Source: UBA6985 sp946536225
GTDB lineage: Bacteria > Bacillota_I > Bacilli_A > RF39 > UBA660
Assembly: GCA_946536225.1 (NCBI GenBank)
Contig: CAMNEE010000003.1
Coordinates: 1 to 64,000 of the forward strand
Reading direction: 5' to 3'
DNA length: 64,000 bases
Shown here in pieces: positions 17,624 to 26,608 of the stretch. The notes beneath the pieces were generated by a model. That model made no database searches and had not been told where the DNA came from. It saw only the letters and a program-made list of their open reading frames with translations. The position numbers and the translations under genes are program-made. Position 1 is the stretch's first letter; each line of letters begins with the position of its first letter.

Positions 17624-17938
17624 ATGGCCTCATCAAACATTAAATTACTAGATGAAAATAATAACATTTCACCTGATTTTAACGAAACAGTGGAAATAGT
17701 TTTAAAAGGCATACATGGAGACAAATATTACGATGTTGATGAAGAACTACAAGATACTAGAGCAATTGCTACACTAAAAGAAGAAGTAGAAGATAAAAAA
17801 AATAATACAAAAAAACAAAAAGTTTCAATTAAAGACTTTATACCTGTATTATTCTTCATAATAGTTACTATTCTTTTATGTATAGGAGGATATTTATTCC
17901 TTAATCAGTTTGATCCTTCATCAATCCTAGGAGGATAA
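17624..17938 (+). CDS. small single-pass membrane protein, unknown
   Basis: 104 residues from ATG after GGAAGTGAT. The first ~75 residues are acidic and cytoplasmic by the positive-inside rule (Lys-rich stretch before the helix), then one membrane helix (FIPVLFFIIVTILLCIGGYL) and a short outside tail ending in GG. It is followed after one base by a second small gene with its own strong Shine-Dalgarno (AGGAGG). No family recognised. Confidence 0.75.
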   Translation: MASSNIKLLDENNNISPDFNETVEIVLKGIHGDKYYDVDEELQDTRAIATLKEEVEDKKNNTKKQKVSIKDFIPVLFFIIVTILLCIGGYLFLNQFDPSSILGG

Positions 17939-17939
17939 A

Positions 17940-18200
17940 ATGGAAAATAATACATTTAATAACATTGATATAGATATTAATCCAGATTATACAATGATGA
18001 AAAAACAAAAAAATGGATTATTCTTATCTCAAGAACAAGTTGAAATATTAGAGGAAAACAATATAGATTATAGTAAGTGTAAAACTCTACAAGAATTAAT
18101 TTACACGATTGAACAATATATAGATGATAATAATTACGACGTTTTAAACAATTTACTTGACATATTACAAGAAAGAAATTACTACCAAAACTATAAATAA
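17940..18200 (+). CDS. small acidic protein, unknown
   Basis: 86 residues, ATG preceded by AGGAGGATAAA. Many Asn, Asp and Glu; predicted helical (LSQEQVEILEENNIDYSKC, then LQELIYTIEQYIDDN). It is soluble, with one cysteine and no motif. The operon with the small membrane protein suggests they work together, but nothing more can be said. Confidence 0.75.
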   Translation: MENNTFNNIDIDINPDYTMMKKQKNGLFLSQEQVEILEENNIDYSKCKTLQELIYTIEQYIDDNNYDVLNNLLDILQERNYYQNYK

Positions 18201-18203
18201 TTG

Positions 18204-18231
18204 TTGATAAACAATAATAAAATGGTATAAT
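18204..18231 (+). promoter_or_regulatory. promoter of the HTH regulator gene
   Basis: TTGATA (18204-18209), 16 bp, TGGTATAAT (extended -10; hexamer 18226-18231). Just downstream an inverted repeat TTTAT-N5-ATAAA (18236-18250) could be an operator for autoregulation. Confidence 0.7.
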
Positions 18232-18262
18232 TTATTTATAAACGATAAATCGGAGGTGTAGT

Positions 18263-18487
18263 ATGAAAATTATTATACGTTTAGACAGAGTGATGGCAGA
18301 TAGAAAGATTAGCTTAAATGAACTTGCACAAAATGTAGGAATTACTCCTGCTAATATGAGTAATTTAAAAACAGGAAAAGCTAAAGCTATTAGATTTTCT
18401 ACATTAGAAAATATTTGCAGAGTATTAAAATGCCAACCAGGCGATATTCTAGAATATGCTGAAGATGAAATGGATAACTTACTATAG
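18263..18487 (+). CDS. Cro/CI-type helix-turn-helix regulator
   Basis: 74 residues, an entire HTH_3/XRE fold: RKISLNELAQNVGITPANMS with the recognition helix SNLKTGKAKAIRF, and the C-terminal LCRVLKCQPGDIL-like stretch typical of YozG-type small regulators. GGAGGTG Shine-Dalgarno. The stop TAG is directly followed by the next ATG, so it is co-transcribed with the HAD gene at 18488. A local repressor is the likely role; the target is not known. Confidence 0.88.
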   Translation: MKIIIRLDRVMADRKISLNELAQNVGITPANMSNLKTGKAKAIRFSTLENICRVLKCQPGDILEYAEDEMDNLL

Positions 18488-18964
18488 ATGAAAAGATATT
18501 TTATAGATTTTGATGGTGTCATCCTAGACACAATCCCAATATATAGACTTGCATATTCAAGATATCACTTGGAAAATGAAAACAATCTATTTAGATATCT
18601 AAATATTTCAGATGTTTTTTCTAAAAAAAGAGAAATAAATAATTCTCTTAAATATTTAAGAGAAGCTCAAAACAGATTAGATATATCAATATTAACTAAA
18701 GTTAACAATGACTATGAGGCTCGTGTAAAAAAGGATTTCTTAAGAAAAAATGGTATAAATGTACCAGTTATAACAGTACCTCAATATGAAATGAAAACTA
18801 ACTATGTAAAAAATATTGATAAAAACACTATCTTAATAGATGATCTACAAACTAATATTGATGACTGGGTATCATCAGGAGGAACTGGATTACTATTAAA
18901 AGAAAAAAGTATAAAATATTATAACTGTATAAAAGATTTATCAGTTATATTAGAACAAGCATAA
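18488..18964 (+). CDS. HAD-like phosphatase, 5'-nucleotidase type
   Basis: 158 residues, starting MKRYFIDFDGVILDT (motif I with two catalytic Asp) and ending with ILIDDLQTNIDDW (motif IV Mg-binding Asp pair). A small helical cap lies between them. The class acts on small phosphate esters, often nucleotides; the short cap and C-terminal motif resemble 5'(3')-deoxyribonucleotidases. It starts immediately after the HTH gene stop, without a separate Shine-Dalgarno, so it is translationally coupled. Substrate unknown. Confidence 0.75.
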   Translation: MKRYFIDFDGVILDTIPIYRLAYSRYHLENENNLFRYLNISDVFSKKREINNSLKYLREAQNRLDISILTKVNNDYEARVKKDFLRKNGINVPVITVPQYEMKTNYVKNIDKNTILIDDLQTNIDDWVSSGGTGLLLKEKSIKYYNCIKDLSVILEQA

Positions 18965-18965
18965 T

Positions 18966-18990
18966 AAAAGAGTAACTTTCGTTACTCTTT
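18966..18990. terminator. bidirectional terminator
   Basis: AAAGAGTAAC-TTTC-GTTACTCTTT with A/T flanks, between the HAD gene (plus) and the pseudouridine synthase gene (minus). The stop of the minus gene is within the right arm. Confidence 0.85.
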
Positions 18991-19644
18991 ATTTGTTGGA
19001 AAAATATCAAATTCCTTTGGGATTGGACTTACAAACTCAAATATATGATTTTTAAATGGATGTTTTAATTTTAAACATCTATGATGTAAGCACATTCTTC
19101 TTAATGGATTCTTAGTTGAACCATAGTTCTTATCTCCAATAATAGGATGTCCCATATTAGCAAGAGCTACTCTTATTTGATTCTTTCTACCAGTGTCAAT
19201 AGTTACTTTTAACACTGAATAGTTTTTACTAGCATAAATTGTTTCAAAATGAGTAATTGCAAGTTTACCTTTTTCTTTAGATGTTGCAAATGTATGAAGA
19301 GTTTTGCTTTCAGTTAAGTATTCTTTTATAGTACCTGTTTTTTCCTCTACTCTACCTTCTACTATAGCATAGTACTCTCTTAATTCAGAATAATCATTCC
19401 AAGAGTCTTGAAGGGCTCTTTTTATTTGCTCATTTTTAGCAAACACTAATACTCCTGAAGTATCTTTATCAAGTCTATGAACTACAAATACTTTTTGATT
19501 CTTCTTATGTAGATAATCATAAACTTCTCTATATAAAGTATTTACTTCACCCTTATCAGTAGCAACAGTTAATTGATGTGCTTTCTTATTAACAACTAAC
19601 AACTCTTTATCTTCATATATAATATCTAATCTATTCTTTTTCAT
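18982..19644 (-). CDS. RluA-family pseudouridine synthase
   Basis: 220 residues. Catalytic Asp in VVHRLDKDTSGVLVFAK, then YYAIVEG and the C-terminal TGRKNQIRVALANMGHPI and LHHRCLKLKHPF motifs of the RluA group. It has no N-terminal S4 domain. It isomerises uridines in rRNA or tRNA, but the target cannot be told. Shine-Dalgarno GGAG 9 nt upstream of ATG. Its start overlaps the end of the broken nuclease gene, with which it may be co-transcribed. Confidence 0.9.
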   Translation of the reverse strand: MKKNRLDIIYEDKELLVVNKKAHQLTVATDKGEVNTLYREVYDYLHKKNQKVFVVHRLDKDTSGVLVFAKNEQIKRALQDSWNDYSELREYYAIVEGRVEEKTGTIKEYLTESKTLHTFATSKEKGKLAITHFETIYASKNYSVLKVTIDTGRKNQIRVALANMGHPIIGDKNYGSTKNPLRRMCLHHRCLKLKHPFKNHIFEFVSPIPKEFDIFPTNKE

Positions 19645-20263
19645 ACTTATAACTCCATCTTAATAATAATACGAGTAATAGTAATATGGAATTATCTAGA
19701 ACTAAACTTTTTAAAGTTGACTTACTAAATTTACTTACATTAGCACTTTGAGTTTCTAAGGAGTTTTCACTTATAGCATCTTCATTTTTACTACAAAATT
19801 CATCCTTGGCACCCTTACTCCAAATACCTAAGTTATTCTTTATAGCGTCTTTTTCATTATTACATAACTCTATCAAATTACTATATGCACTTTTTACGTT
19901 ATCTACTTTCCCATATCCAAGTTTTATTAACTAGTCTTGTAATAATACTCCATCTACATATATCCATACTAAATCTCTATTATATTTATCTGTCTCTTTA
20001 TTCTCAGGATCATACTCAATTTGAATAGATGAAGCATTATTAAATTTATTACAAATATATTCTAATATATCGTTATTAAGCTCAGTATCATCAGTACTAA
20101 AACCTAACATACCTACTCTTTTAACTTCTCCATTTATGTTAAACCAAAATGAATTTGTATTACTACAGTTTTCAATAGTAACATCTATTCTATTTTCTTC
20201 TGCATTAACATCAAAAGGAAGTAATAAAAATGAAATTAATATAACTAGAATATATTTTCTCAT
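19631..20263 (-). pseudogene. staphylococcal-nuclease-like secreted protein interrupted by an in-frame TAG
   Basis: The first part (20263 to 19931) has a signal peptide ending VNA and an SNase fold ending YNRDLVWIYVDGVLLQD. A TAG stops it, and the reading frame continues without a shift as LIKLGYGKVD...NNLGIWSKG, the normal SNase C-terminal half, and then a C-terminal membrane helix. The catalytic residues are also changed: the DGDT motif is SNTNS, and the Arg and Asp of LLxxDTPE are replaced (VGMLGFSTDD). So the enzyme is probably inactive even if read through. Full length would be about 210 residues. ATG after AGGTGATGAT. A nonsense pseudogene is the simplest reading; amber readthrough is a less likely alternative. 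Confidence 0.75.
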
Positions 20264-20361
20264 ATCATCACCTAGGAACATATTATAAACACTTTGTCTA
20301 AAAAAGTAAATTACTTGTTTTTTACGTCTATCATAGATATAATTATTAAGAGGTGAACAAC

Positions 20362-20955
20362 ATGGCTGAAAATGTTAAAAACGAAGAAACTAAAAAAAAT
20401 ACAAAGAAAAAATCTACAAATACTGCAAAGAAAAACTCAAACACAAAAAAGAAAACTACTTCTAAAAATACAACTACTAAGAAAAAAACTACTTCTACTA
20501 AACCTAAGAAAAAAGTATTGCCTGTTGAAGAAGTAAAAGAAACTAAAAAGCAAGAAGAAGTAATTGAAGAAGTAAAAGTTGAACCTGTAGAAATAGTAGA
20601 AGAAAAAGAAAAAGAAATAGATCCAGATACATTTGATCCAAAAGAAACAAAAGAAGAAGATATTGATACTATTGAAGAAAAAAATAAATTAGCGGAAATT
20701 ATTAAAGAAGATAATAAAGAAGAAATTGCTTTAATAAAAAAAGAAATTAAAGAAGAAAATACTTCTAAAAAAGATAAAGTAATTGATGCTGGTATTGTTG
20801 TTGTAGTTCTAGGATTATTTGTTTTAGTACTTACAACATATTTAACAAGTGTAATTCAACTTAGTTATCAAGAAACTAACATTTTAGTAATAGTAGCACT
20901 AGCTATTGAAGCACTTGGTGTTGCAATCATGTTAGTAGGAACATTTAAAAAATAA
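20362..20955 (+). CDS. Lys/Glu-rich protein with two C-terminal membrane helices
   Basis: 197 residues from ATG after AGAGGTGAAC. Residues 1-60 are Lys/Thr/Asn-rich low complexity, and residues 60-140 alternate Glu/Lys/Val (VEEVKETKKQEEVIEEV). Two helices follow (IDAGIVVVVLGLFVLVLTTY and ILVIVALAIEALGVAIMLVG). This resembles the N-terminal tail of SecE in the same window. No family recognised. A terminator follows directly. Likely a cytoplasmic-tail membrane protein; function unknown. Confidence 0.75.
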   Translation: MAENVKNEETKKNTKKKSTNTAKKNSNTKKKTTSKNTTTKKKTTSTKPKKKVLPVEEVKETKKQEEVIEEVKVEPVEIVEEKEKEIDPDTFDPKETKEEDIDTIEEKNKLAEIIKEDNKEEIALIKKEIKEENTSKKDKVIDAGIVVVVLGLFVLVLTTYLTSVIQLSYQETNILVIVALAIEALGVAIMLVGTFKK

Positions 20956-20980
20956 AAATCAGGAAATATCCTGATTTTTT
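20954..20980 (+). terminator. terminator
   Basis: AAAAATCAGG-AAATAT-CCTGATTTTTT, between the Lys/Glu-rich protein gene and addB. Confidence 0.9.
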
Positions 20981-21014
20981 TATGCTTATTTTAATAAAAA
21001 AAAATACTTCAAAA

Positions 21015-21023
21015 TGCTATAAT
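21015..21023 (+). promoter_or_regulatory. extended -10 promoter of addB
   Basis: TGCTATAAT; no good -35 is visible. The predicted start is next to the GGTGAT Shine-Dalgarno (21030-21035). Confidence 0.55.
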
Positions 21024-21039
21024 ATAACTGGTGATAAAA

Positions 21040-23469
21040 ATGGATTTTTTAACTAAACTAAATAACAATTCAATTCTAATATTACCAAGTAATTTAAAAA
21101 GAAAAGTCTTGGAATATATAAATAATAACAGTTTATTATTAAATATAAAATTCATGTCCTTCAGTGATTTAAAAAAAAGATTAATGTTTGATTATAATGA
21201 TGAAGCAATAAACTATCTAATGAAAAAATATTCTCTAAGTTATGATATAGCAAAAGAATATATTAATAATATTTATTATATAGATAAAGATACCTATGAT
21301 AATCAAAAATTAAATAAACTTGTTAGTATAAAAAATGAACTTAATAATCAAGGATTATTAATCAAAGATAATTTATTTACTAATCTTTTAAAATCCAAAG
21401 ATATTATCTATGTATATGGATATGACTATATAAATAAATTTGATAATCATTTATTAGAACTAGCTAAAAAGTATATTAACTATGAAATAATAAATAAAAC
21501 TTATAATGATTATAAACATAAAGTATATGAAGTAGATACACTTAATAATGAAGTAGCATTTATTGCAGAAGGAATTTCAAAACTCATTGAAAAAGGTACT
21601 CCTTTAAATAAGATTTATATTGCAAATTACTCTGATGAATACTACTTTGCTTTTAATACTATTTTTAAAGAATATAATATCCCATTTAGTTTTGAAGAAG
21701 AAACTTCTATTCTAAATACAAGTCTAGGAAAATACTTTCTTAAGAATATTAATAAAGATATTAAAGAATTGTTAGTTGATATTAAGAAAAAATTCAATAT
21801 TGAACATAATACTAATAATAATCAATTATATTCTAAGTTAATTGATTTATTAAACTCTCTTAATTGGACTGATGACTATAAATCAATTAAAGAAATTATT
21901 AAAAATAGAATGAAGGACACAACTATTCCTTCTAATCATTATAAAAATGAAATAACTTCTACAAATATTATTAATAATTTATTTGAAGATGATGAATATG
22001 TATTCTTAATAGGATTTAATCTTGGAGTATTACCGGTTACTAAAAAAGATGAAGATTATATTACAGATGATATAAAGCCATCATTCTTAGAGTCTACTGT
22101 AGAATTCAATGTTTCATCTAAAGAAACTTTACTTAAAGTAATAAGAAATATTAAAAATCTAACAATTACTTATAAAAAAGTATCTACATTTGAAAACTTC
22201 TATCCATCATATATTATTGATAATGACTATTTAGTAAAAGAAGAAGTTAAAGTTAATTATTCAAACTATTCAAACGACTTTAATGAATTCCTATATGCAA
22301 ATAAAATAGATAAACTAATTAAATTTGGAGAAAAAGATGAAGTATTATCAATACTTGATAGTAACTATTCTATTCCTTATGACACATATGATAACAGTTT
22401 CAAAGGTATTAATAATACTAAACTAATGCATGAGCTAAAAACCCCTAGTAAATATGACCCAAGTAAACCAAAACATAATTATTCATATTCAAATATATCC
22501 ACATATTATAAGTGTCCATTTAAATTCTATATGGATAACTTCTTTAGGTTAAATGACTATGAACAGACTCTAGATACCTACATAGGAATTCTTTTCCATG
22601 AAGTATTAGAAAAATGCGTTAATAAAGATACTAATATTGATGAAGTATATGATAATTATATAAAGAAAAATAAAAAGAAAGACTTAACAGTAAAAGATGA
22701 ATACTTTATTGAAAAGTTAAGAGACGAAGTACATTACTTAGTAAATATAATTACTAAGCAATATGAAGTAATTGGATATGATCCAAGTAAAGAACTTCAT
22801 GAAGAAAAAATAGAAATGAATACTAAAGACTTAGATTTAGATACAGTATATGATACAGTTATCAAAGGATTTGTAGATAAATACATGGTAAATGGTAATG
22901 ATATAGTAATTGTTGACTATAAAACAGGTAACAGTGACACCATAGACCCAAGACTATTTGAATTTGGTCTTAATATTCAATTACCAATTTATCTATATTT
23001 ACTTAAAAACTTTAATAAAGACTATACAATTGTAGGTATGTACTTACAACACATATTACCTACTTTACCAAAAAAAGAGAAAAATAAAACTTTAGACGAA
23101 ATAAAAGAAAATAACTTAAAACTAGATGGTCTTACTTTAATAGATGAATCTAAATTAAAATTGTTTGATACTTCTTATGAATCTTCTTTAATAGTTAGAA
23201 GTTTAAAAACAAAACAAGATGGTACATTTTCTAAAAGTAATAGACTCATGGATATTGAAAGAGAAAATGAAATTTACAATGAAATAAAATCATTAATAGA
23301 AAATTGTATAAATGAAGTTGCTAAAGGAAACTTTGAAATTAAACCAACTTTAGTACCTGGAAAAGTAAACGCATGTGAACTATGTAATTACAAAGATATT
23401 TGCTTTAGAAGAAAAGAACAATATTCTATTAAATATGTAAAAACTGAAGAAGGTGAAAAAGATGAGTAG
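21040..23469 (+). CDS. addB: AddB-like subunit of the ATP-dependent helicase/nuclease
   Basis: 809 residues; B. subtilis AddB has 1166. The C-terminal nuclease is clear: YYKCPFKFYM, GILFHEVLE, IVDYKTGNSD (PD-(D/E)xK core) and the CELCNYKDIC cluster. With the Cys of YYKCPF these four cysteines match the AddB iron-sulfur cluster. The N-terminal half aligns with a helicase-like scaffold but shows no Walker A, so the ATPase part is lost or degenerate. AddB cuts the 5'-ended strand and helps Chi recognition in double-strand break repair. The addA start is 8 bp before its stop. Confidence 0.88.
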   Translation: MDFLTKLNNNSILILPSNLKRKVLEYINNNSLLLNIKFMSFSDLKKRLMFDYNDEAINYLMKKYSLSYDIAKEYINNIYYIDKDTYDNQKLNKLVSIKNELNNQGLLIKDNLFTNLLKSKDIIYVYGYDYINKFDNHLLELAKKYINYEIINKTYNDYKHKVYEVDTLNNEVAFIAEGISKLIEKGTPLNKIYIANYSDEYYFAFNTIFKEYNIPFSFEEETSILNTSLGKYFLKNINKDIKELLVDIKKKFNIEHNTNNNQLYSKLIDLLNSLNWTDDYKSIKEIIKNRMKDTTIPSNHYKNEITSTNIINNLFEDDEYVFLIGFNLGVLPVTKKDEDYITDDIKPSFLESTVEFNVSSKETLLKVIRNIKNLTITYKKVSTFENFYPSYIIDNDYLVKEEVKVNYSNYSNDFNEFLYANKIDKLIKFGEKDEVLSILDSNYSIPYDTYDNSFKGINNTKLMHELKTPSKYDPSKPKHNYSYSNISTYYKCPFKFYMDNFFRLNDYEQTLDTYIGILFHEVLEKCVNKDTNIDEVYDNYIKKNKKKDLTVKDEYFIEKLRDEVHYLVNIITKQYEVIGYDPSKELHEEKIEMNTKDLDLDTVYDTVIKGFVDKYMVNGNDIVIVDYKTGNSDTIDPRLFEFGLNIQLPIYLYLLKNFNKDYTIVGMYLQHILPTLPKKEKNKTLDEIKENNLKLDGLTLIDESKLKLFDTSYESSLIVRSLKTKQDGTFSKSNRLMDIERENEIYNEIKSLIENCINEVAKGNFEIKPTLVPGKVNACELCNYKDICFRRKEQYSIKYVKTEEGEKDE

Positions 23470-26400
23470 TCCAACTGAAGAACAAGCAAAAGCAATTAAT
23501 ACAACAGGTAATAATATCATTGTCTCAGCTGGTGCTGGATCTGGTAAAACCTTCGTATTAAAAGAAAGAGTATTAAAAACAGTTCAATCTGGAGTATCAG
23601 TAGAAGATTTAATTATCTTAACATTTACTAAAAATGCAGCATCTGAAATGAAAGATAGAATTAGAAAAATAATCTCTGAACATCCTGAATTAAAAGAAGA
23701 AAGTGAAAAAGTTGATTCAGCATACATAACAACTTTTGACTCTTTTGCCTCTTCAATAGTAAAAAAATATAATTACTTATTTAATATTTCTAAAGATTTT
23801 TCTATAATAGATGATAATATTGTAAAAATAGAATTAACTAAAGCTTTGGATGAAATTTTAGATAGTTATTATAAAAATCCAACAGATGATTTTAATCACT
23901 TTATAAATACTAATACAGTAAAAAATGATACAGAGATTAAAAAAGCAATCTTAAAGTTATATAGTAATCTAGGTAACTTACTTGATAAAGATACATTCTT
24001 AAACGAAGCATTAGATAAATATTACAGTAAAGACTATATAAATAAAAAAATAGATGAATATACTAATTTAGTATTTGATAAATTAGCAGATATAAAGCCT
24101 TTATATCAAGAACTAATAGATATAAGTCCAACAGAAAAAGCAATTGAACAAAACCAAGACTACTATGCTTCTATTGATGAAGCAACTACTATAGAAGAAT
24201 TAAAAGAAGTATTTGATACCAAAAAGTTAGCAGTAGTACAAAAGCAAGAAGACTATAAAGAAGCAAAAGAAAAAATATCAGACAAAGTAAAAGACCTAAA
24301 AGATTTAATTACCTACTCAACTGCTGAATTAAAAACTAAATATTTAAGTACTAAAACATCCGTAAGTGTAGTAATAGACATATTAAAAGAACTAAATAAG
24401 AGAATAAAGAAATTTAAAGAAGACAATAATGCCTATGAATTTGGAGATATTTCTAGAAAAGCAATTGAACTTGTAAGAGACCACGTAGAAGTACGTGAAG
24501 AATTAAAACATAAAGTACATGAAATCATGATAGATGAATATCAAGATACAGATAATATTCAAGAAACATTTATTAATTACATAGCAAATAATAATGTATA
24601 CATGGTTGGTGATGTTAAACAATCAATTTATAGATTTAGAAATGCAAACCCTTACCTATTTAAATCTAAATATGATACTTTTGATGGTACTAAAGGAATA
24701 AGAATAGATTTAACTAAAAACTTTAGATCAAGAAAAGAAGTAATTGAAAATGTAAATGATTTCTTTGAAGCAATCATGACAGATAATATAGGTGGTGCAA
24801 ACTATAAAAAAGAACATATTACAATTGCTGGTTCTGCTGATGCATATGATAAAGCAGCCATGGATAAATATGACTATAACATGGAAGTACTTGAATATAA
24901 ATTAGAAGATAAAAAGTACAAAAAAGAAGAAGTAGAAGCCTATATAGTTGCAAAAGATATAAAAGAAAAGCTAGAAAGTAAAAAAGAAGCCTGCCATGAA
25001 AAAGGAGGAGATAAATATTTAGCTCCAATTACCTACAGGGACTTTGCAATACTAGTAGATGTTTCAACAAACTTTGAACTTTTAAAGAAAACACTTGAAT
25101 CATTTGGTATACCTTCTGTAATAGAAAAAGCAGTATCAGTAAAAGAAGATGAAGAAATACTAATACTTAAAAACTTAGTAAATCTTCTTATACATATTAA
25201 AGACAATAACTTTGATATAGACTTTAAACATTCATATATATCTATAGCAAGAAGTTATATCTGGAACATGTCTGATGAAGAATTATTTGATTTATTTATT
25301 TACAATAAAGATATTAAGGAAACACCACTTTATAAAAAGATGTATGAATTAACTTCTATAGTTGATTCAAAATCAAATAAAGAAATTATAAAGACATTAA
25401 TAAATGAATTTGATATTGTTAATAAACTAAAAACTTTCAACAATGTAGATAATAGATTAATGAAACTAGAGTACTTCATTAAAGAGTCTGATTCTCTAGA
25501 TACATTTGGATTAGACATATATGGTTTAATTGAGTACTTTGATGAAATACTTTCAAGTGATGAAAAACTTGAAGTAAAAGCGAAACAAGTATCAAGTAAT
25601 GCTGTTACTATCATGACAATACATGGATCAAAAGGACTTGAATATAACTATGTTTATATGCCATATCTAGATGGTAAATTTATTAGTAATAATGATAGAC
25701 CTCGTTATAACGTAAATGATTTATATGGTTTTATATTCCCATACTTCGATGAAGGAATTGAAAATACTTTCATCTATGACTTAAACTATGAACACGAAAG
25801 AAAAGAAATAATCTCAGAAAAAATAAGATTATTCTATGTTGCTATAACAAGAGCAAAAGAACAATTTATCATGATTCATAATAAAAATGAAAAAATAGAA
25901 CCATGTTCTATAAGTGAAGATGTAATAAAAAAATGTTCTTCATTTGGAGATATTATTTCTTATATGTCTACATTCTTTAGTAAATATACTAAAACAATAG
26001 ATATAGAATTTCTTGGTATAGATAATAAAACGGAAGCAAATAAAACTAATTATAAAGAATTAATTGATAAGACAAATAAAGTTATTAACATTAAAGAAAT
26101 ATCAATTGATAATGAGCTAATAGATAATAAACACTTTAGTAAAACAATTAATAATATTATTACTAAAGAAGAAAAAAAGGCTTTAGAATATGGAACTCAC
26201 TTACATTACATATTTGAGTCCTATGACTTTAAGAAAAATAATTTAGAAGAGTTAAATATTACTGATGAAGAAAAAGGATATATTAAAAACTTCTTAAGTC
26301 ATAAAGAAACTGAAAATATTAGTAAGGCTAATACTTATAAAGAACATGAAATACTATTTACTAAAGACAATAGTTTATTCCATGGTATTATAGACTTGCT

Positions 26401-26572
26401 TGTAGAATATCCCACTTATTTTGATATCATAGACTATAAAACATCAGAAGTAGACGAAGATGCATATCTTGATCAATTAAAAGGATATAAAAACTACATA
26501 GAAAGAACTTATAAAAAGCCATGTAATATTTATCTATATTCAATAAAAAAAGATTTATTTAAGAAACTATAA
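23462..26572 (+). CDS. addA: AddA helicase/nuclease subunit
   Basis: 1036 residues. SF1 UvrD-type helicase: Q-motif SSPTEEQAKAI, Walker A SAGAGSGKT, motif Ia LTFTKNAASEM, Walker B MIDEYQDTD, motif III VGDVKQSIYRFR, motif IV TKNFRSR, motif V TIHGSKGLEY, motif VI LFYVAITRAKEQ. The C-terminal nuclease has GIIDLLVEYPTYFDIIDYKT. It unwinds DNA from double-strand ends and cuts the 3'-ended strand until Chi. ATG after AAGGTG. Overlap with addB shows translational coupling. Somewhat shorter than the Bacillus protein (1232) in the loops. Confidence 0.96.
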   Translation: MSSPTEEQAKAINTTGNNIIVSAGAGSGKTFVLKERVLKTVQSGVSVEDLIILTFTKNAASEMKDRIRKIISEHPELKEESEKVDSAYITTFDSFASSIVKKYNYLFNISKDFSIIDDNIVKIELTKALDEILDSYYKNPTDDFNHFINTNTVKNDTEIKKAILKLYSNLGNLLDKDTFLNEALDKYYSKDYINKKIDEYTNLVFDKLADIKPLYQELIDISPTEKAIEQNQDYYASIDEATTIEELKEVFDTKKLAVVQKQEDYKEAKEKISDKVKDLKDLITYSTAELKTKYLSTKTSVSVVIDILKELNKRIKKFKEDNNAYEFGDISRKAIELVRDHVEVREELKHKVHEIMIDEYQDTDNIQETFINYIANNNVYMVGDVKQSIYRFRNANPYLFKSKYDTFDGTKGIRIDLTKNFRSRKEVIENVNDFFEAIMTDNIGGANYKKEHITIAGSADAYDKAAMDKYDYNMEVLEYKLEDKKYKKEEVEAYIVAKDIKEKLESKKEACHEKGGDKYLAPITYRDFAILVDVSTNFELLKKTLESFGIPSVIEKAVSVKEDEEILILKNLVNLLIHIKDNNFDIDFKHSYISIARSYIWNMSDEELFDLFIYNKDIKETPLYKKMYELTSIVDSKSNKEIIKTLINEFDIVNKLKTFNNVDNRLMKLEYFIKESDSLDTFGLDIYGLIEYFDEILSSDEKLEVKAKQVSSNAVTIMTIHGSKGLEYNYVYMPYLDGKFISNNDRPRYNVNDLYGFIFPYFDEGIENTFIYDLNYEHERKEIISEKIRLFYVAITRAKEQFIMIHNKNEKIEPCSISEDVIKKCSSFGDIISYMSTFFSKYTKTIDIEFLGIDNKTEANKTNYKELIDKTNKVINIKEISIDNELIDNKHFSKTINNIITKEEKKALEYGTHLHYIFESYDFKKNNLEELNITDEEKGYIKNFLSHKETENISKANTYKEHEILFTKDNSLFHGIIDLLVEYPTYFDIIDYKTSEVDEDAYLDQLKGYKNYIERTYKKPCNIYLYSIKKDLFKKL

Positions 26573-26597
26573 AAACTAACCTACAAGGTTAGTTTTT
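26571..26597. terminator. bidirectional terminator
   Basis: AAAAACTAACCT-ACA-AGGTTAGTTTTT, between addA (plus) and the radical SAM gene (minus). Confidence 0.9.
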
Positions 26598-26608
26598 ATT
26601 CTTCAAAA

